NCBI GenBank assembly: GCA_964480365.1
Contig: CAYZPM010000019.1
Coordinates: 1-64,000 of the forward strand
Length of the DNA stretch: 64,000 nucleotides
Origin: CAIQPV01 sp964480365
GTDB taxonomy: Bacteria; Pseudomonadota; Gammaproteobacteria; Burkholderiales; Gallionellaceae
Direction: 5' to 3'
In this document: positions 44,288 through 52,773 of the stretch, in pieces
Layout of the letters: each line of letters begins with the position of its first letter
How positions within the stretch are numbered: position 1 is the stretch's first letter
Position numbers and translations under genes: made by a program
The notes under the pieces: generated by a model
What the model saw: the letters and a program-made list of their open reading frames with translations, nothing else
The model's database searches: none
What the model was told of the DNA's origin: nothing

Positions 44288-45027
44288 TGTCCTTGCAACA
44301 TGAGTTGGGTTTCGCGCGAATCGGGAAAGCGTTTGCGCAATTGCAGCACATAACTTTCCTCTGCATTTCTGTCGCCCAGTTTACGCTCGATGCGCACCGC
44401 CAGCCACAGGTTCTCGGCAGTCAAATTGGAGCCACCCTGCGCAAAACGCGTGAAATTGGATTTTGCTGCCGCATAGTCGCCATTGGCAAAATCAAGTTCG
44501 GCCATCTCCAACTGTGCTTCCGGCATACCGGGTTGAAGGAGCAGCGCCTTTTGCAGAAATTCCTCGGCGTCCTTCATTTCGCCCACTTTTCTGGAACACA
44601 CGCCGGCATTCAGATAAGCCTTTTCCGGCGTCGTATACAAAGGATTTTTCAGCGCAACCAGAAACTGTTTTACGGACTCGCGTTCGTGCCCGTGCTGGCA
44701 CAAGAACCAACCGTAGTCGTTGTGCGCTTCCGAATTGTCGCTGTCCAAACGCAGGCTATGCTGAAAATCCTCTTCCGCTTCCGTGTCTTCGCGCAACGCC
44801 ATGTGCACCCGTCCACGCACATCATAGGCAAGTGCGTAATCGGGTTCGGCAAGCAGCGCCTTGCGTAATTCATCCAGCGCCACGCCAAGCTGGCCACGTT
44901 CGTAATATAGCTCGGCCAGTTCAGTGTGTATCTTGGCACGGGCCTGCGAACGGGTGGTCTCGCTGCTTTTTTGCGAGACGCATCCAACTAAAACCAGCAC
45001 TAGCAAAAAAATCCCGAGCAGCCTCAT
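44284..45027 (-). CDS. pilW: Type IV pilus biogenesis/stability lipoprotein PilW (PilF)
   Basis: This 247-residue TPR lipoprotein pilots the PilQ secretin. Lipobox LVLVGC (Cys16) is followed by about six TPR units (TELAELYYERGQLGVALDELRKAL, AYDVRGRVHMALREDTEAEEDF, NDYGWFLCQHGHERESVKQFL, LNAGVCSRKVGEMKDAEEFL and others). NDYGWFLC is characteristic of PilW/PilF. It overlaps both rlmN (upstream) and rodZ (downstream) by four bases. Confidence 0.92.
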   Translation of the reverse strand: MRLLGIFLLVLVLVGCVSQKSSETTRSQARAKIHTELAELYYERGQLGVALDELRKALLAEPDYALAYDVRGRVHMALREDTEAEEDFQHSLRLDSDNSEAHNDYGWFLCQHGHERESVKQFLVALKNPLYTTPEKAYLNAGVCSRKVGEMKDAEEFLQKALLLQPGMPEAQLEMAELDFANGDYAAAKSNFTRFAQGGSNLTAENLWLAVRIERKLGDRNAEESYVLQLRKRFPDSRETQLMLQGQ

Positions 45028-46130
45028 GCGCGAACCTCCTTAAAGTGATGCACTCTCTTTGTTTTATCCTGCACCTGTCCGGCCAGTTGTCCGCAGGCCG
45101 CCGCGATGTCGTCGCCGCGCACCTTGCGCGTGGTGGTCACGATGTCGGCCTGCATCAGCACGTCGCGAAAACGGCGCACTGCCTCCGTACCGGAGCGTTT
45201 GTACGGTGCTTGCGGAAACGGGTTGAACGGAATCAGGTTGAACTTGCATGGCACGTCGCGCACCAGCGCGACTAACTCGCGCGCATCTCTTTCGCTGTCG
45301 TTCACGCCTTCCAGCATCACGTACTCGAAGGTGACAAAATCGCGCGGCGCTTTTTCCAGGTAGCGCTGGCAGGCTGCCATCAATTCGCGCAGTGGATATT
45401 TTTGGTTTACCGGCACCAGCACGTTGCGCAGCGAATCGTTCGGCGCATGCAGCGACACCGCCAGCGCCACCGGACATTCCTCGCGCAAGCGATCCATCGC
45501 CGGAACGATGCCGGAAGTCGAAACCGTAACGCGGCGGCGCGACAGACCGTAGGCGTTGTCATCCAGCATCAGGTGCAGCGCGCTTACCGTGTTATCGAGA
45601 TTCAGCAGCGGCTCGCCCATGCCCATCATCACCACGTTGGTGACCGGCCAATTGCCCTGAGCCTGCCCTGAGCCTGCCGAAGGGGCATCCCTGCCGACTT
45701 CGCGGTTCGCCCACCACAGTTGTCCGATGATTTCCGCCGTGGAAAGATTGCGGTTGAAGCCTTGCTTGCCGGTGGAACAGAAGGCGCAGTCCAGCGCGCA
45801 ACCGGCCTGGGTGGAAACGCACAAAGTCCCCCTGTCCGTCTCCGGAATATACACGGTTTCCACCGCGTTGCCCGTACCCACGTCCAGCAACCACTTGCGC
45901 GTGCCATCCGCAGACAACTCCTCACGCATCACTTTGGGTGCTTGCACACAGGCTGTTGCCTTCAATTTGCTGCGTAGCGATAGCGCCAGATCGCTCATCG
46001 CATCGAAATCGGCCTCCCCGGATTTATGCACCCAGCGCAATACCTGGCGTGCACGAAAGGGCTTCTCGCCCATTTCCGCGAACCACCCAGTCAGTTGCTG
46101 TGCATCGAAATTAAGGAGGTTTTCTGCCAT
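45024..46130 (-). CDS. rlmN: 23S rRNA / tRNA adenine-C2 methyltransferase RlmN, with in-frame repeat insertion
   Basis: A radical-SAM enzyme methylating A2503 of 23S rRNA and A37 of some tRNAs. The 368 residues start at MAENLLNFD, matching the family start. A longer frame to 46163 would overlap ndk by 17 bases. Cluster site CALDCAFCSTGKQGF (CX3CX2C), VVMMGMGEPLLN and the C-terminal VTTTRKVRGDDIAAACGQL with the methyl-carrying Cys are intact. Between the WANREVGRD strand and NVVMMGMGEP there is an extra stretch APSAGSGQAQ encoded by a repeat (45655-45686). The site is a surface loop in the RlmN fold, so activity is probably kept. Confidence 0.95.
   Translation of the reverse strand: MAENLLNFDAQQLTGWFAEMGEKPFRARQVLRWVHKSGEADFDAMSDLALSLRSKLKATACVQAPKVMREELSADGTRKWLLDVGTGNAVETVYIPETDRGTLCVSTQAGCALDCAFCSTGKQGFNRNLSTAEIIGQLWWANREVGRDAPSAGSGQAQGNWPVTNVVMMGMGEPLLNLDNTVSALHLMLDDNAYGLSRRRVTVSTSGIVPAMDRLREECPVALAVSLHAPNDSLRNVLVPVNQKYPLRELMAACQRYLEKAPRDFVTFEYVMLEGVNDSERDARELVALVRDVPCKFNLIPFNPFPQAPYKRSGTEAVRRFRDVLMQADIVTTTRKVRGDDIAAACGQLAGQVQDKTKRVHHFKEVRA
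45655..45686. repeat. GC-rich repeat in frame within rlmN
   Basis: Two copies of CCTGAGCCTGCC followed by GAAGGGGC form the familiar betaproteobacterial repeat of which 27793-27872 carries a related inverted form (CCCTGAGCTTGTCGAAGGG). On the gene strand it reads PSAGSGQAQ, the usual AGSGQA translation of this repeat. Confidence 0.75.
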
Positions 46131-46146
46131 TAGCTTTTTTTTGGCA

Positions 46147-46572
46147 TTAACGCGAATAGACATTCATGCTGGGGAAAAAATAGGCGATCTCAACCGCAGC
46201 CGCTTCGGGTGCATCGGAACCATGCACCGCATTGGCATCAATGCTATCGGCGAAATCGGCGCGGATGGTGCCCTTGTCGGCCTTCTTGGGATCGGTTGCA
46301 CCCATCAGATCGCGGTTCTTCAAAATCGCGCCTTCGCCTTCCAAGGCCTGCACCATCACCGGGCCGGAGATCATGAAATCCACTAGATCCTTGAAAAATG
46401 GGCGTGCGCGATGTACGGCATAAAATCCTTCGGCTTCTGCACGCGACAGATGCACCATACGTGCGGCGATCACTTTCAGGCCGGCTTGCTCGAAGCGGGT
46501 GTAAATTTGACCGATGACATTTTTGGCAACAGCATCGGGTTTGATAATGGACAGGGTACGTTCAACGGCCAT
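46147..46572 (-). CDS. ndk: Nucleoside diphosphate kinase
   Basis: This 141-residue enzyme balances NTP pools. It starts MAVERTLSIIKPDAVAKN with GGAGAAAGTAGC upstream; the frame extends to 46590 but that would add residues absent in the family. Catalytic His is in NAVHGSDAPEAAAVEIAYFF, with YAVHRARPFFKDLVDFM and GPVMVQALEGEGAI typical. It is the first gene of the ndk-rlmN-pilW-rodZ-ispG group. Confidence 0.97.
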   Translation of the reverse strand: MAVERTLSIIKPDAVAKNVIGQIYTRFEQAGLKVIAARMVHLSRAEAEGFYAVHRARPFFKDLVDFMISGPVMVQALEGEGAILKNRDLMGATDPKKADKGTIRADFADSIDANAVHGSDAPEAAAVEIAYFFPSMNVYSR

Positions 46573-46920
46573 GCTACTTTCTCCAAACATATAAAGTTAA
46601 TCAAAAAATCAGCTTGTCATTTTATCAGGCTTTGCGCCCGATGTCGCCCGTAACATAGGTCTGGACAAGCCTGACGCAGCAACAGAATGTTTACTTTTGC
46701 CGGTCGAGGATGCAATTCCCCCCCTCTGCACCAAATATCTTGTTGTGTGCGTTACCGCACCGTACCGCAGAATTTGTGGGCGTAGTGTGAGACATAGTTG
46801 GCAGCAAACTGTTTCACGCCTTGAATGAAATCACATGGTAAGTGTTGTCACGATCCCAATCATCCAGGATGCATCAAGATGGATATTGCATGGATTATCA
46901 CAATGTTAGGAGATATAGTC
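46573..46920. other. Divergent promoter region
   Basis: This is 348 bp between ndk (minus) and the HDOD gene (plus). There is no convincing gene. The ribosome site GGAGATATAGTC of the HDOD gene is at the right end; it is nearly identical to that of the truncated copy at 39886. Promoters for both genes must lie here. Confidence 0.5.
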
Positions 46921-47871
46921 ATGAAGTTGGTTGATCCGGTGCGTTACATAAAACTCGCGTCTTCGGGAAAGTTGCCCTCCCCTCAAGGTTTGGCTTTAGC
47001 TATCACCAGATTGCTGCAACATGATGATTACAAAATCGAAGATCTGGTCAGATTGGTTCAGTCTGATCCGGCGCTTGCGGGTGAACTACTGAAATTTTCA
47101 AATGCAGCCTCCTTTGGACATAACCGTCCAATTGTTTCAATCTCGCAAGCCGTCATCACGCTCGGCACTCACCGGGTTGGCGTTCTTGTTCTCGCTCTCT
47201 CTGTGCTACATAGCAATCGTGGCGGTCATTGTCGGCAATTCGACTATGGGCGATTCTGGTCACATGCCTTGGCGACCGCCATTTCAGCACAGGCATTATC
47301 TTCTTTTGCCAAGATTAACGCTGATGATAACTTTACTGCGGGACTGTTGTGTAGTGTTGGAGAATTGGCGCTGGCGTCTATTTTCCCCGAACGCTATGGT
47401 GAAATTATTTCCATGTCCGATGATAACCTCCTCAAACGAGTCGCATTAGAGCACGAGGCCTTTGATGTCGACCACCGTGAACTGACTGCCACAATGCTGC
47501 TGGAATGGGGGTTGCCAAGAGTGTTGGTAACGGCGATTTATCATTGCGAAGCCCCGGATGAGGCGGAATTTCCGGAAGGTTCACGGATTCATGGATTAAC
47601 ATTATCCCTGCACGTCGCACTTGTCTTGGCAGACATCTTGATTGCCGAGGAAGGAGTCCAACTGGAAATATTGCTGAATCTGTTTGCTAAAACGGCTCGA
47701 ATGGGAATCAGCGCAGAAGAATTGAGTTCGATGGCAGATGGCATCATCACAAGTTGGCTCGAATGGGGTGCGCTATTAAAAATTCAGACCCGTAAAATCC
47801 CTTCGTTTGCAGACTTGCTCGCATCATTTCAGTTTAGAGAGCAAGGTGCTTCATCACTGGCGACAGGCTAG
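46921..47871 (+). CDS. HDOD domain protein, paralogue of the 40074 gene
   Basis: This 316-residue protein is co-linear with the first half of the HDOD-GGDEF protein: MKLVDPVRYIKLASSGKLPSPQGLALAITRLLQ, LVRLVQSDPALAGELLKFSN, FTAGLLCSVGELALASIFPERYGEI, LEWGLPRVLVTAIYHCEAPDEA. It ends (FADLLASFQFREQ) exactly where the other protein passes into its pseudoreceiver, so it lacks both receiver and cyclase. HDOD proteins act as signalling adaptors. The two genes flank the ndk-ispG block on either side in the same orientation. The two proteins could compete for the same partner or form mixed complexes. Confidence 0.88.
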   Translation: MKLVDPVRYIKLASSGKLPSPQGLALAITRLLQHDDYKIEDLVRLVQSDPALAGELLKFSNAASFGHNRPIVSISQAVITLGTHRVGVLVLALSVLHSNRGGHCRQFDYGRFWSHALATAISAQALSSFAKINADDNFTAGLLCSVGELALASIFPERYGEIISMSDDNLLKRVALEHEAFDVDHRELTATMLLEWGLPRVLVTAIYHCEAPDEAEFPEGSRIHGLTLSLHVALVLADILIAEEGVQLEILLNLFAKTARMGISAEELSSMADGIITSWLEWGALLKIQTRKIPSFADLLASFQFREQGASSLATG

Positions 47872-47920
47872 GTTGCCAGTATATTTATAATTTGTTTTGC
47901 AAATCCGGGGGTCGAATGTC

Positions 47921-48040
47921 ATGCGCTATTCTTTTCTTGTAGTAGCTTTCTTGGATGTTCTGGTAGGATATGCAAGTGTTATTAATTATCCTAGTGTTGC
48001 AGTGATGTTTGCTCCGGGTAGTTATAGTCTAGAAACTTGA
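47921..48040 (+). CDS. Possible small hydrophobic peptide
   Basis: A 39-residue frame (MRYSFLVVAFLDVLVGYAS and onward) has an N-terminal hydrophobic stretch and lies between the HDOD gene and the hemerythrin gene. A G-run (GGGGG) lies about 10 bases upstream as a weak ribosome site. No homologue is known to me; it could be chance. Confidence 0.25.
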   Translation: MRYSFLVVAFLDVLVGYASVINYPSVAVMFAPGSYSLET

Positions 48041-48065
48041 TTTTTTCGTCTCAGGTATTGTTCAA

Positions 48066-49526
48066 ATGGATCGCACGATTACTCCCCCCGATATATTTCC
48101 ATGGAATACAAAATTCGAAACTGGCATAACCGTTATTGACGAACAACATCACCGGCTTGTCGATCTGTTGAATAAGCTGGTTCGTAGTTTGGCTTATGAG
48201 GCAGATACGCAGGAACTGAATTATGTGTTCGAGGAGTTGAACGACTACACCTTAATGCACTTCAAGTCCGAAGAAGGCATTTGGAAAAAATATCTACCCG
48301 AAGATGAATTGTCGATTGAGCACGAGATAACGCATCGGGACTTTGTCACTGAAGTGGGAATCCTTAGGGGAAAAAAAGATTTTCTTGCAAGCGAGAAAGT
48401 AATTGAGGAGATCGTATTATTTCTTACGCACTGGCTAGCCTTTCATATTCTTGAGGCTGACAGGCATATGGCAAAAATCGTGCTTTCCGTACAACAAGGT
48501 ATGGCTTTGCCAGACGCCAAGGAAAAAGCTCATATGGAAATGAGCGGTGCCATGCGGGTGCTTATAGAAACGATTCTCAACATGTATGACACTTTGTCAT
48601 CGCGCACTTTGCAACTGATGCGCGAGATCGCGGAACGTCAGCGCGTTGAAGACAGATTGCGTTTATCCAGAAAAGCTATAGAAAGCACGCTTGAATCGAT
48701 ATTCATTACAGATGCAAGCGGCAAGATCATAGATACCAACCCATCGTTCTGCCTTGATGTACAACAGGAGCATGAACAGATCGTCGGGATGGACATCCGG
48801 AAAATTAAGCCTGGATTATTCGGTCTCAATAAAACGGATGAAATCTGGAAAACAGCGACTGAAAGCGGTCATTGGGCAGGCGAAACCGTCTGGCGTGATG
48901 ACTGCGGGGAAGTTGAGGGAGCGTGGCTCGCTCTTTCTGCAGTCAAAGACAATCATGGTGTCATCACTCATTACGTTGGTGTAGTGTCGTCCATGACACA
49001 ATTGGTCAAGCGCCAGCACATTCTGGAAGATGAAGCCAATCATGATGCCTTAACCGGCCTGCCTAACCGTCGAGTTTTACATGACCGACTCAATCAAGCG
49101 GTCATACGTAGCAATCGCAGCGGCAAAATATTGGCTGTGTGCTATCTGGATCTGGATGGTTTTAAGAAAATAAACGACTCACTTGGACATGACGCTGGAG
49201 ACGATGTATTGCGTCTAATTTCTGGCCGAATGAGCAAAGCACTTCGCGGTGAAGATACGGTTGTCCGACTTGGCGGGGATGAATTCGTTTTGCTGTTGGG
49301 TAATCTGGATAATGATGTCGATGCTGAACAATTGCTAAACAGGCTGTTGCAGGATATTGCTCAACCTATTTTGCTACATGGAGTTCCTACCGGAGTCACC
49401 GTAAGTATTGGAGTTGCACTCTACCCAAGAACTCAGGGAACCTCCGAGCAGTTGCTTAAACACGCCGACGAAGCGATGCTTGCTGCGAAAAGGGCTGGAA
49501 AATCGCGCTACCATTTTTTCCAATAA
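48066..49526 (+). CDS. Bacteriohemerythrin - PAS - diguanylate cyclase
   Basis: This 486-residue soluble sensor starts with a complete bacteriohemerythrin domain: FPWNTKFETGITVIDEQHHRLVDLLN, YTLMHFKSEEGIW (HxxxE), EHEITHRDF and LTHWLAFHILEADRHM (HxxxxD), giving all the expected His and carboxylate ligands of the di-iron O2 site. A PAS domain (about 205-310, IESTLESIFITDASGKIIDTNPSF) and a GGDEF domain (GGDEF at 403-407, with inhibitory RGED before it) follow. Hemerythrin-GGDEF proteins couple oxygen to cyclic di-GMP synthesis. It fits a microaerophilic lifestyle. It is transcribed toward a convergent hybrid kinase. Confidence 0.93.
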   Translation: MDRTITPPDIFPWNTKFETGITVIDEQHHRLVDLLNKLVRSLAYEADTQELNYVFEELNDYTLMHFKSEEGIWKKYLPEDELSIEHEITHRDFVTEVGILRGKKDFLASEKVIEEIVLFLTHWLAFHILEADRHMAKIVLSVQQGMALPDAKEKAHMEMSGAMRVLIETILNMYDTLSSRTLQLMREIAERQRVEDRLRLSRKAIESTLESIFITDASGKIIDTNPSFCLDVQQEHEQIVGMDIRKIKPGLFGLNKTDEIWKTATESGHWAGETVWRDDCGEVEGAWLALSAVKDNHGVITHYVGVVSSMTQLVKRQHILEDEANHDALTGLPNRRVLHDRLNQAVIRSNRSGKILAVCYLDLDGFKKINDSLGHDAGDDVLRLISGRMSKALRGEDTVVRLGGDEFVLLLGNLDNDVDAEQLLNRLLQDIAQPILLHGVPTGVTVSIGVALYPRTQGTSEQLLKHADEAMLAAKRAGKSRYHFFQ

Positions 49527-49579
49527 CCGATATATTTTTGGAGCGTACCTTCGAATATTTTCTCTTGCTTCTGCTTCAT

Positions 49580-51643
49580 TTACTCTGGCCTTTCCCCCTT
49601 TTCCACAAACTCCAGCGCCCCATCCAGCGTACTCATAAATTCATCGATCTTGATTGGTTTGGTGAGATAACGGAAAAATCCAGCCTCTAGTCCATTCTCG
49701 ATATCGCGGAGCATGGCATTGGCACTAAGGGCAATGATGGGGATGTGCCTCGTCGTCTCGTCTTTGCGCAGGATATTCATGGCTTCGATTCCGCTGATAT
49801 CAGGCAGATTGATATCCATCAGGATCACATCCGGGTGGTGCGCGCGCGCAAGCGCTACACCCTGATTGCCATCGCGCGCGCTCAACATGCTTACATGTGG
49901 GTGATCCTCGATTATTTGCTCTATCAGCATCAGGTTAGCCGGATTGTCTTCCACATAGAGCAGAATGCGCTCCCCAGAATTTTCATGAACTTTCGGCGAA
50001 AGTTCTGCGGGGATGGTATTTTCAACAGCGGGTTGCGGCTTCTCGGCCCGAAGCAGTTCGACCCAGAATTCGCTGCCCACTCCGACGGTGCTTTCCACCC
50101 CGATTGTGCCCCCCATCAATTCGACCAGTCGCCTCGTAACCACCAAGCCAATGCCCGTCCCTTCTTCGGTGCCGTTTTCTTGTCCGAGACGATTGAACGG
50201 CTGAAATAGTTGCGCCAGTTTTTCCTGAGACAATCCCACACCGCTGTCTTTGATACTGATGCGTATGCGTCCGGATGTGCTCTCGGCATATTTCACCTCG
50301 ACCGTTCCGTGCTCGCTGTTGTATTTGATCGCGTTGGAAATCAGGTTGATCAAAACTTGCTTCAGCCGGATTCGATCAGCACTGACAAAGCAAGGCACCT
50401 CGAACTGGGGAAATGTCAGTTTTATATCATGTTTTTGTGCCTGTGGTTCGATCATGAACCGGCATTCGAGCATCACTTTTGCCAGCGACAATGGTTCCTG
50501 CAACAGCGTAAGCTTGCCGGACTCGATCACCGCGAGATCGAGAATTTCGTTTATCAGCTCCAAAAGATACCATCCTGCTTTGAGAATCTGCTGCACCCTT
50601 ATAGCCTGATTAGCCGTTGGCGGCTGTAAACTGGCCTCCAGCAGTTGGGCAAAGCCGAGGATGGCGTTCAGGGGCGTGCGCAGTTCATGGCTCATACTGG
50701 AAATAAAATCCGATTTGGCCATGTTGGCTTTTTCCGCCACAACTCTGGTGCGTTCCAGCTCGACATTCGTTTCCGTCAGCATCTGTTCCATGCGTCTGCG
50801 TTCGGTAAAGTCCCGAGTCAGGCTGACAAAACCGCACAGATTGCCGCCCGCGTCCCGCATCGTCGCAACCACCACATTGGCCCAGTAGGTCGAACCGTCC
50901 TTGCGCACCCGCAAGCCCTCGACCTCACACCGTCCCTGGGCTATCACAGTGTCTAGTTCCTGCTGCGGCTGACCGGAATCAATGTTTTCACGCGGGTAAA
51001 ATCGGGAAAAATGCTGGCCGATGATTTCCTCCGCACTGTAACCATGAATCCGTTGCGCTCCACTATTCCAGTTCTCGACGCGCCCCTCCGTATCCAGCAT
51101 GATAATGGCGCAGTCGGTCACGCTTTCAACCATCAAGCGCAGACTCACATCGGCCCTGCGCAGTTGCTCTTGAATCTGGATGCGTTCGGTGATATCGGTA
51201 AGCGCGATGCGCATCATGGATGCGTCATCGGATTTCGTTCTCTGGCAATCCAGTTGGGCGTGAAAGAAAGTATCATCTCTGCGCTGGATCACCAGTTCGC
51301 AAGTCTTCCGCCCGACGCGCCGCAATACGTTCAGGTAATGGCTATGCCAGCAATCTCTGTCCTTGGCGGCGACGAAGCTGTCAAATCGGCGATTGAGCAG
51401 GTTTTTGCGCTCCATTCCCAACAGCGCGGCACCGGTGAGATTCACCTCGTCGATCATGCCCTCGTGTGTGAGGGTGAGGTAACCGATGGGAGCGAATTCA
51501 TAAAGATCAACATAGCGGTCGCGCGATTCTTCCAAGGCGACATGCGCACGCCGCAACTCCTCGTTCTGCATTTCCAGCTCAGTCTGCAGCACACGGCGAT
51601 CATGCCGGAGTTCTTCGTCAGCGCGGGGGGGGGGGCAGCTCAT
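49580..51643 (-). CDS. PAS hybrid histidine kinase with receiver, homopolymer-controlled start
   Basis: The 687-residue protein has a coiled N-terminal segment (LQTELEMQNEELRRAHVALEESRD), two PAS domains (about 40-150, 160-290), HisKA with His319 in MSHELRTPLNA, HATPase (NLISNAIKYN, DSGVGL, GTGIGL) and a receiver with Asp610 (LMDINLP). The current frame starts at an ATG (51643) with no ribosome site, directly before 11 C on the coding strand. A TTG at 51659-51657, with GAAGGGA upstream like the TTG start of the related kinase at 10229, would read MSDIQNEL and then enter the gene frame only if the tract were 10 (or 13) C. So the tract length decides which start is in frame. No membrane segment; output is unknown as no DNA-binding domain is present. 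Confidence 0.88.
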   Translation of the reverse strand: MSCPPPRADEELRHDRRVLQTELEMQNEELRRAHVALEESRDRYVDLYEFAPIGYLTLTHEGMIDEVNLTGAALLGMERKNLLNRRFDSFVAAKDRDCWHSHYLNVLRRVGRKTCELVIQRRDDTFFHAQLDCQRTKSDDASMMRIALTDITERIQIQEQLRRADVSLRLMVESVTDCAIIMLDTEGRVENWNSGAQRIHGYSAEEIIGQHFSRFYPRENIDSGQPQQELDTVIAQGRCEVEGLRVRKDGSTYWANVVVATMRDAGGNLCGFVSLTRDFTERRRMEQMLTETNVELERTRVVAEKANMAKSDFISSMSHELRTPLNAILGFAQLLEASLQPPTANQAIRVQQILKAGWYLLELINEILDLAVIESGKLTLLQEPLSLAKVMLECRFMIEPQAQKHDIKLTFPQFEVPCFVSADRIRLKQVLINLISNAIKYNSEHGTVEVKYAESTSGRIRISIKDSGVGLSQEKLAQLFQPFNRLGQENGTEEGTGIGLVVTRRLVELMGGTIGVESTVGVGSEFWVELLRAEKPQPAVENTIPAELSPKVHENSGERILLYVEDNPANLMLIEQIIEDHPHVSMLSARDGNQGVALARAHHPDVILMDINLPDISGIEAMNILRKDETTRHIPIIALSANAMLRDIENGLEAGFFRYLTKPIKIDEFMSTLDGALEFVEKGERPE
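51625..51635. repeat. Homopolymer of 11 G (C on the coding strand) at a kinase start
   Basis: This is an uninterrupted 11-base run, the longest G/C homopolymer I saw in the window, six bases after the ATG of the hybrid kinase. Its length sets the reading frame relative to the upstream TTG. Confidence 0.9.
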
Positions 51644-52152
51644 TTTGAATATCGCTCAAGGTAATCCCTTCAAAGAGGTTTAGCTAAAATGCTTGGTTAA
51701 CGCAACTCACAAGTATGTGGTCTCTAACTGGCAGTTTAATCTCTTTAACTGAACACTACAGTTCATACCCTCGTCCGGGTATAGGTTCGATGCAACTTTC
51801 CGCGTTACCTACGCTACAGAAATATAGCACAAAGCACACCCACAACCTGAAAATTCGCACCCTGAGTCGGACATCCACTTGTTAACTTAGGCGAAGATAT
51901 CCGGATCGCCATGCGAGGCGAGGGTGGCATTATTCCTTAGTCCATTCGGACTATATACAGACACCAAAACTTAATGTCTTTGACTTAATTTCATGACGAA
52001 TTTAGTCCGTTCTACCCAGTATAAAAATACAAAACTTTAATGTTGAAAACTTAAAGTAGCGTTGGACTCAAAGTTTGATTCTGATTGTATTGAACACTCA
52101 ATGGTTCCCAACATTTCCCAACATTACATTTTAATTTAGAAAGGTTATCGCA
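51644..52152. promoter_or_regulatory. Intergenic region with an imperfect 65-bp tandem duplication
   Basis: There is no gene. TTAGTCCATTC at 51937 recurs as TTAGTCCGTTC at 52002, and CAAAACTTAATGT at 51965 recurs as CAAAACTTTAATGT at 52030, both exactly 65 bases apart. The first unit also has a perfect TAGTCC/GGACTA inverted repeat (51938-51953). Placed upstream of the PEP-CTERM gene, these are candidate regulator sites. Confidence 0.5.
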
Positions 52153-52722
52153 ATGAAACCCCTCAAGCTATTTATCTCGGCAACGCTCGCGCTTGCTTCG
52201 TTTGCGGCGAACGCCACCACTTATGATTTTTCTTATACCTTCGGCGACCAGCAGCAAGTTACGGGTTCCTTGATAGGAAATATGGTCGGCTCGTTTATCA
52301 ACAATATCAGCAATGTTCAGGTTTCTTTAAACGGCGCTCAATTCTCCACCGACACCAGTGGCTCCTTGTACGCTTTGGCATGGAACCCTACAACCCTCAA
52401 TTGGGCCAGCACCCCTGCAGTAGTATCCACCAATGCTTCCCTGAATAACTTCATCTTTCAAGATGTCAATGATCCTACCGGGAATGGCGTGTCCAACTAT
52501 TTCGCTATCACCAATGACCCGACCTATGGTTCTGTAGCTATGGCAGTCAACACCAATAACGGCGCCGTGGCACTTGATGGCGCAAGCTACGGCGCAGCCC
52601 CGGTCAATGCGGCAAATTGGTCATTGACAGCAGTGGCAGCCGTTCCAGAACCCGGCGAATGGGCGCTGATGCTGCTCGGATTCGGCATTACAGGTTTCCT
52701 CGCCCGTCGCCGCCAAGGTTGA
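52153..52722 (+). CDS. PEP-CTERM sorted exported protein
   Basis: This 189-residue protein has a signal peptide (MKPLKLFISATLALASFAANA) and a C-terminal VPEPGEWALMLLGFGITGFLARRR tag shared by the common EWAL-type PEP-CTERM subgroup: PEP motif, hydrophobic helix, Arg cluster. The body is rich in Asn, Thr and Ser and lacks Cys, typical of matrix proteins. It is followed after 51 bases by the phosphoesterase gene and may be co-transcribed with it. Exosortase processing would be in trans. Confidence 0.9.
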   Translation: MKPLKLFISATLALASFAANATTYDFSYTFGDQQQVTGSLIGNMVGSFINNISNVQVSLNGAQFSTDTSGSLYALAWNPTTLNWASTPAVVSTNASLNNFIFQDVNDPTGNGVSNYFAITNDPTYGSVAMAVNTNNGAVALDGASYGAAPVNAANWSLTAVAAVPEPGEWALMLLGFGITGFLARRRQG

Positions 52723-52773
52723 GCGCGGCTCGAATCATCACATTCCTATAAATATAAACTTGGAGAATCCATC

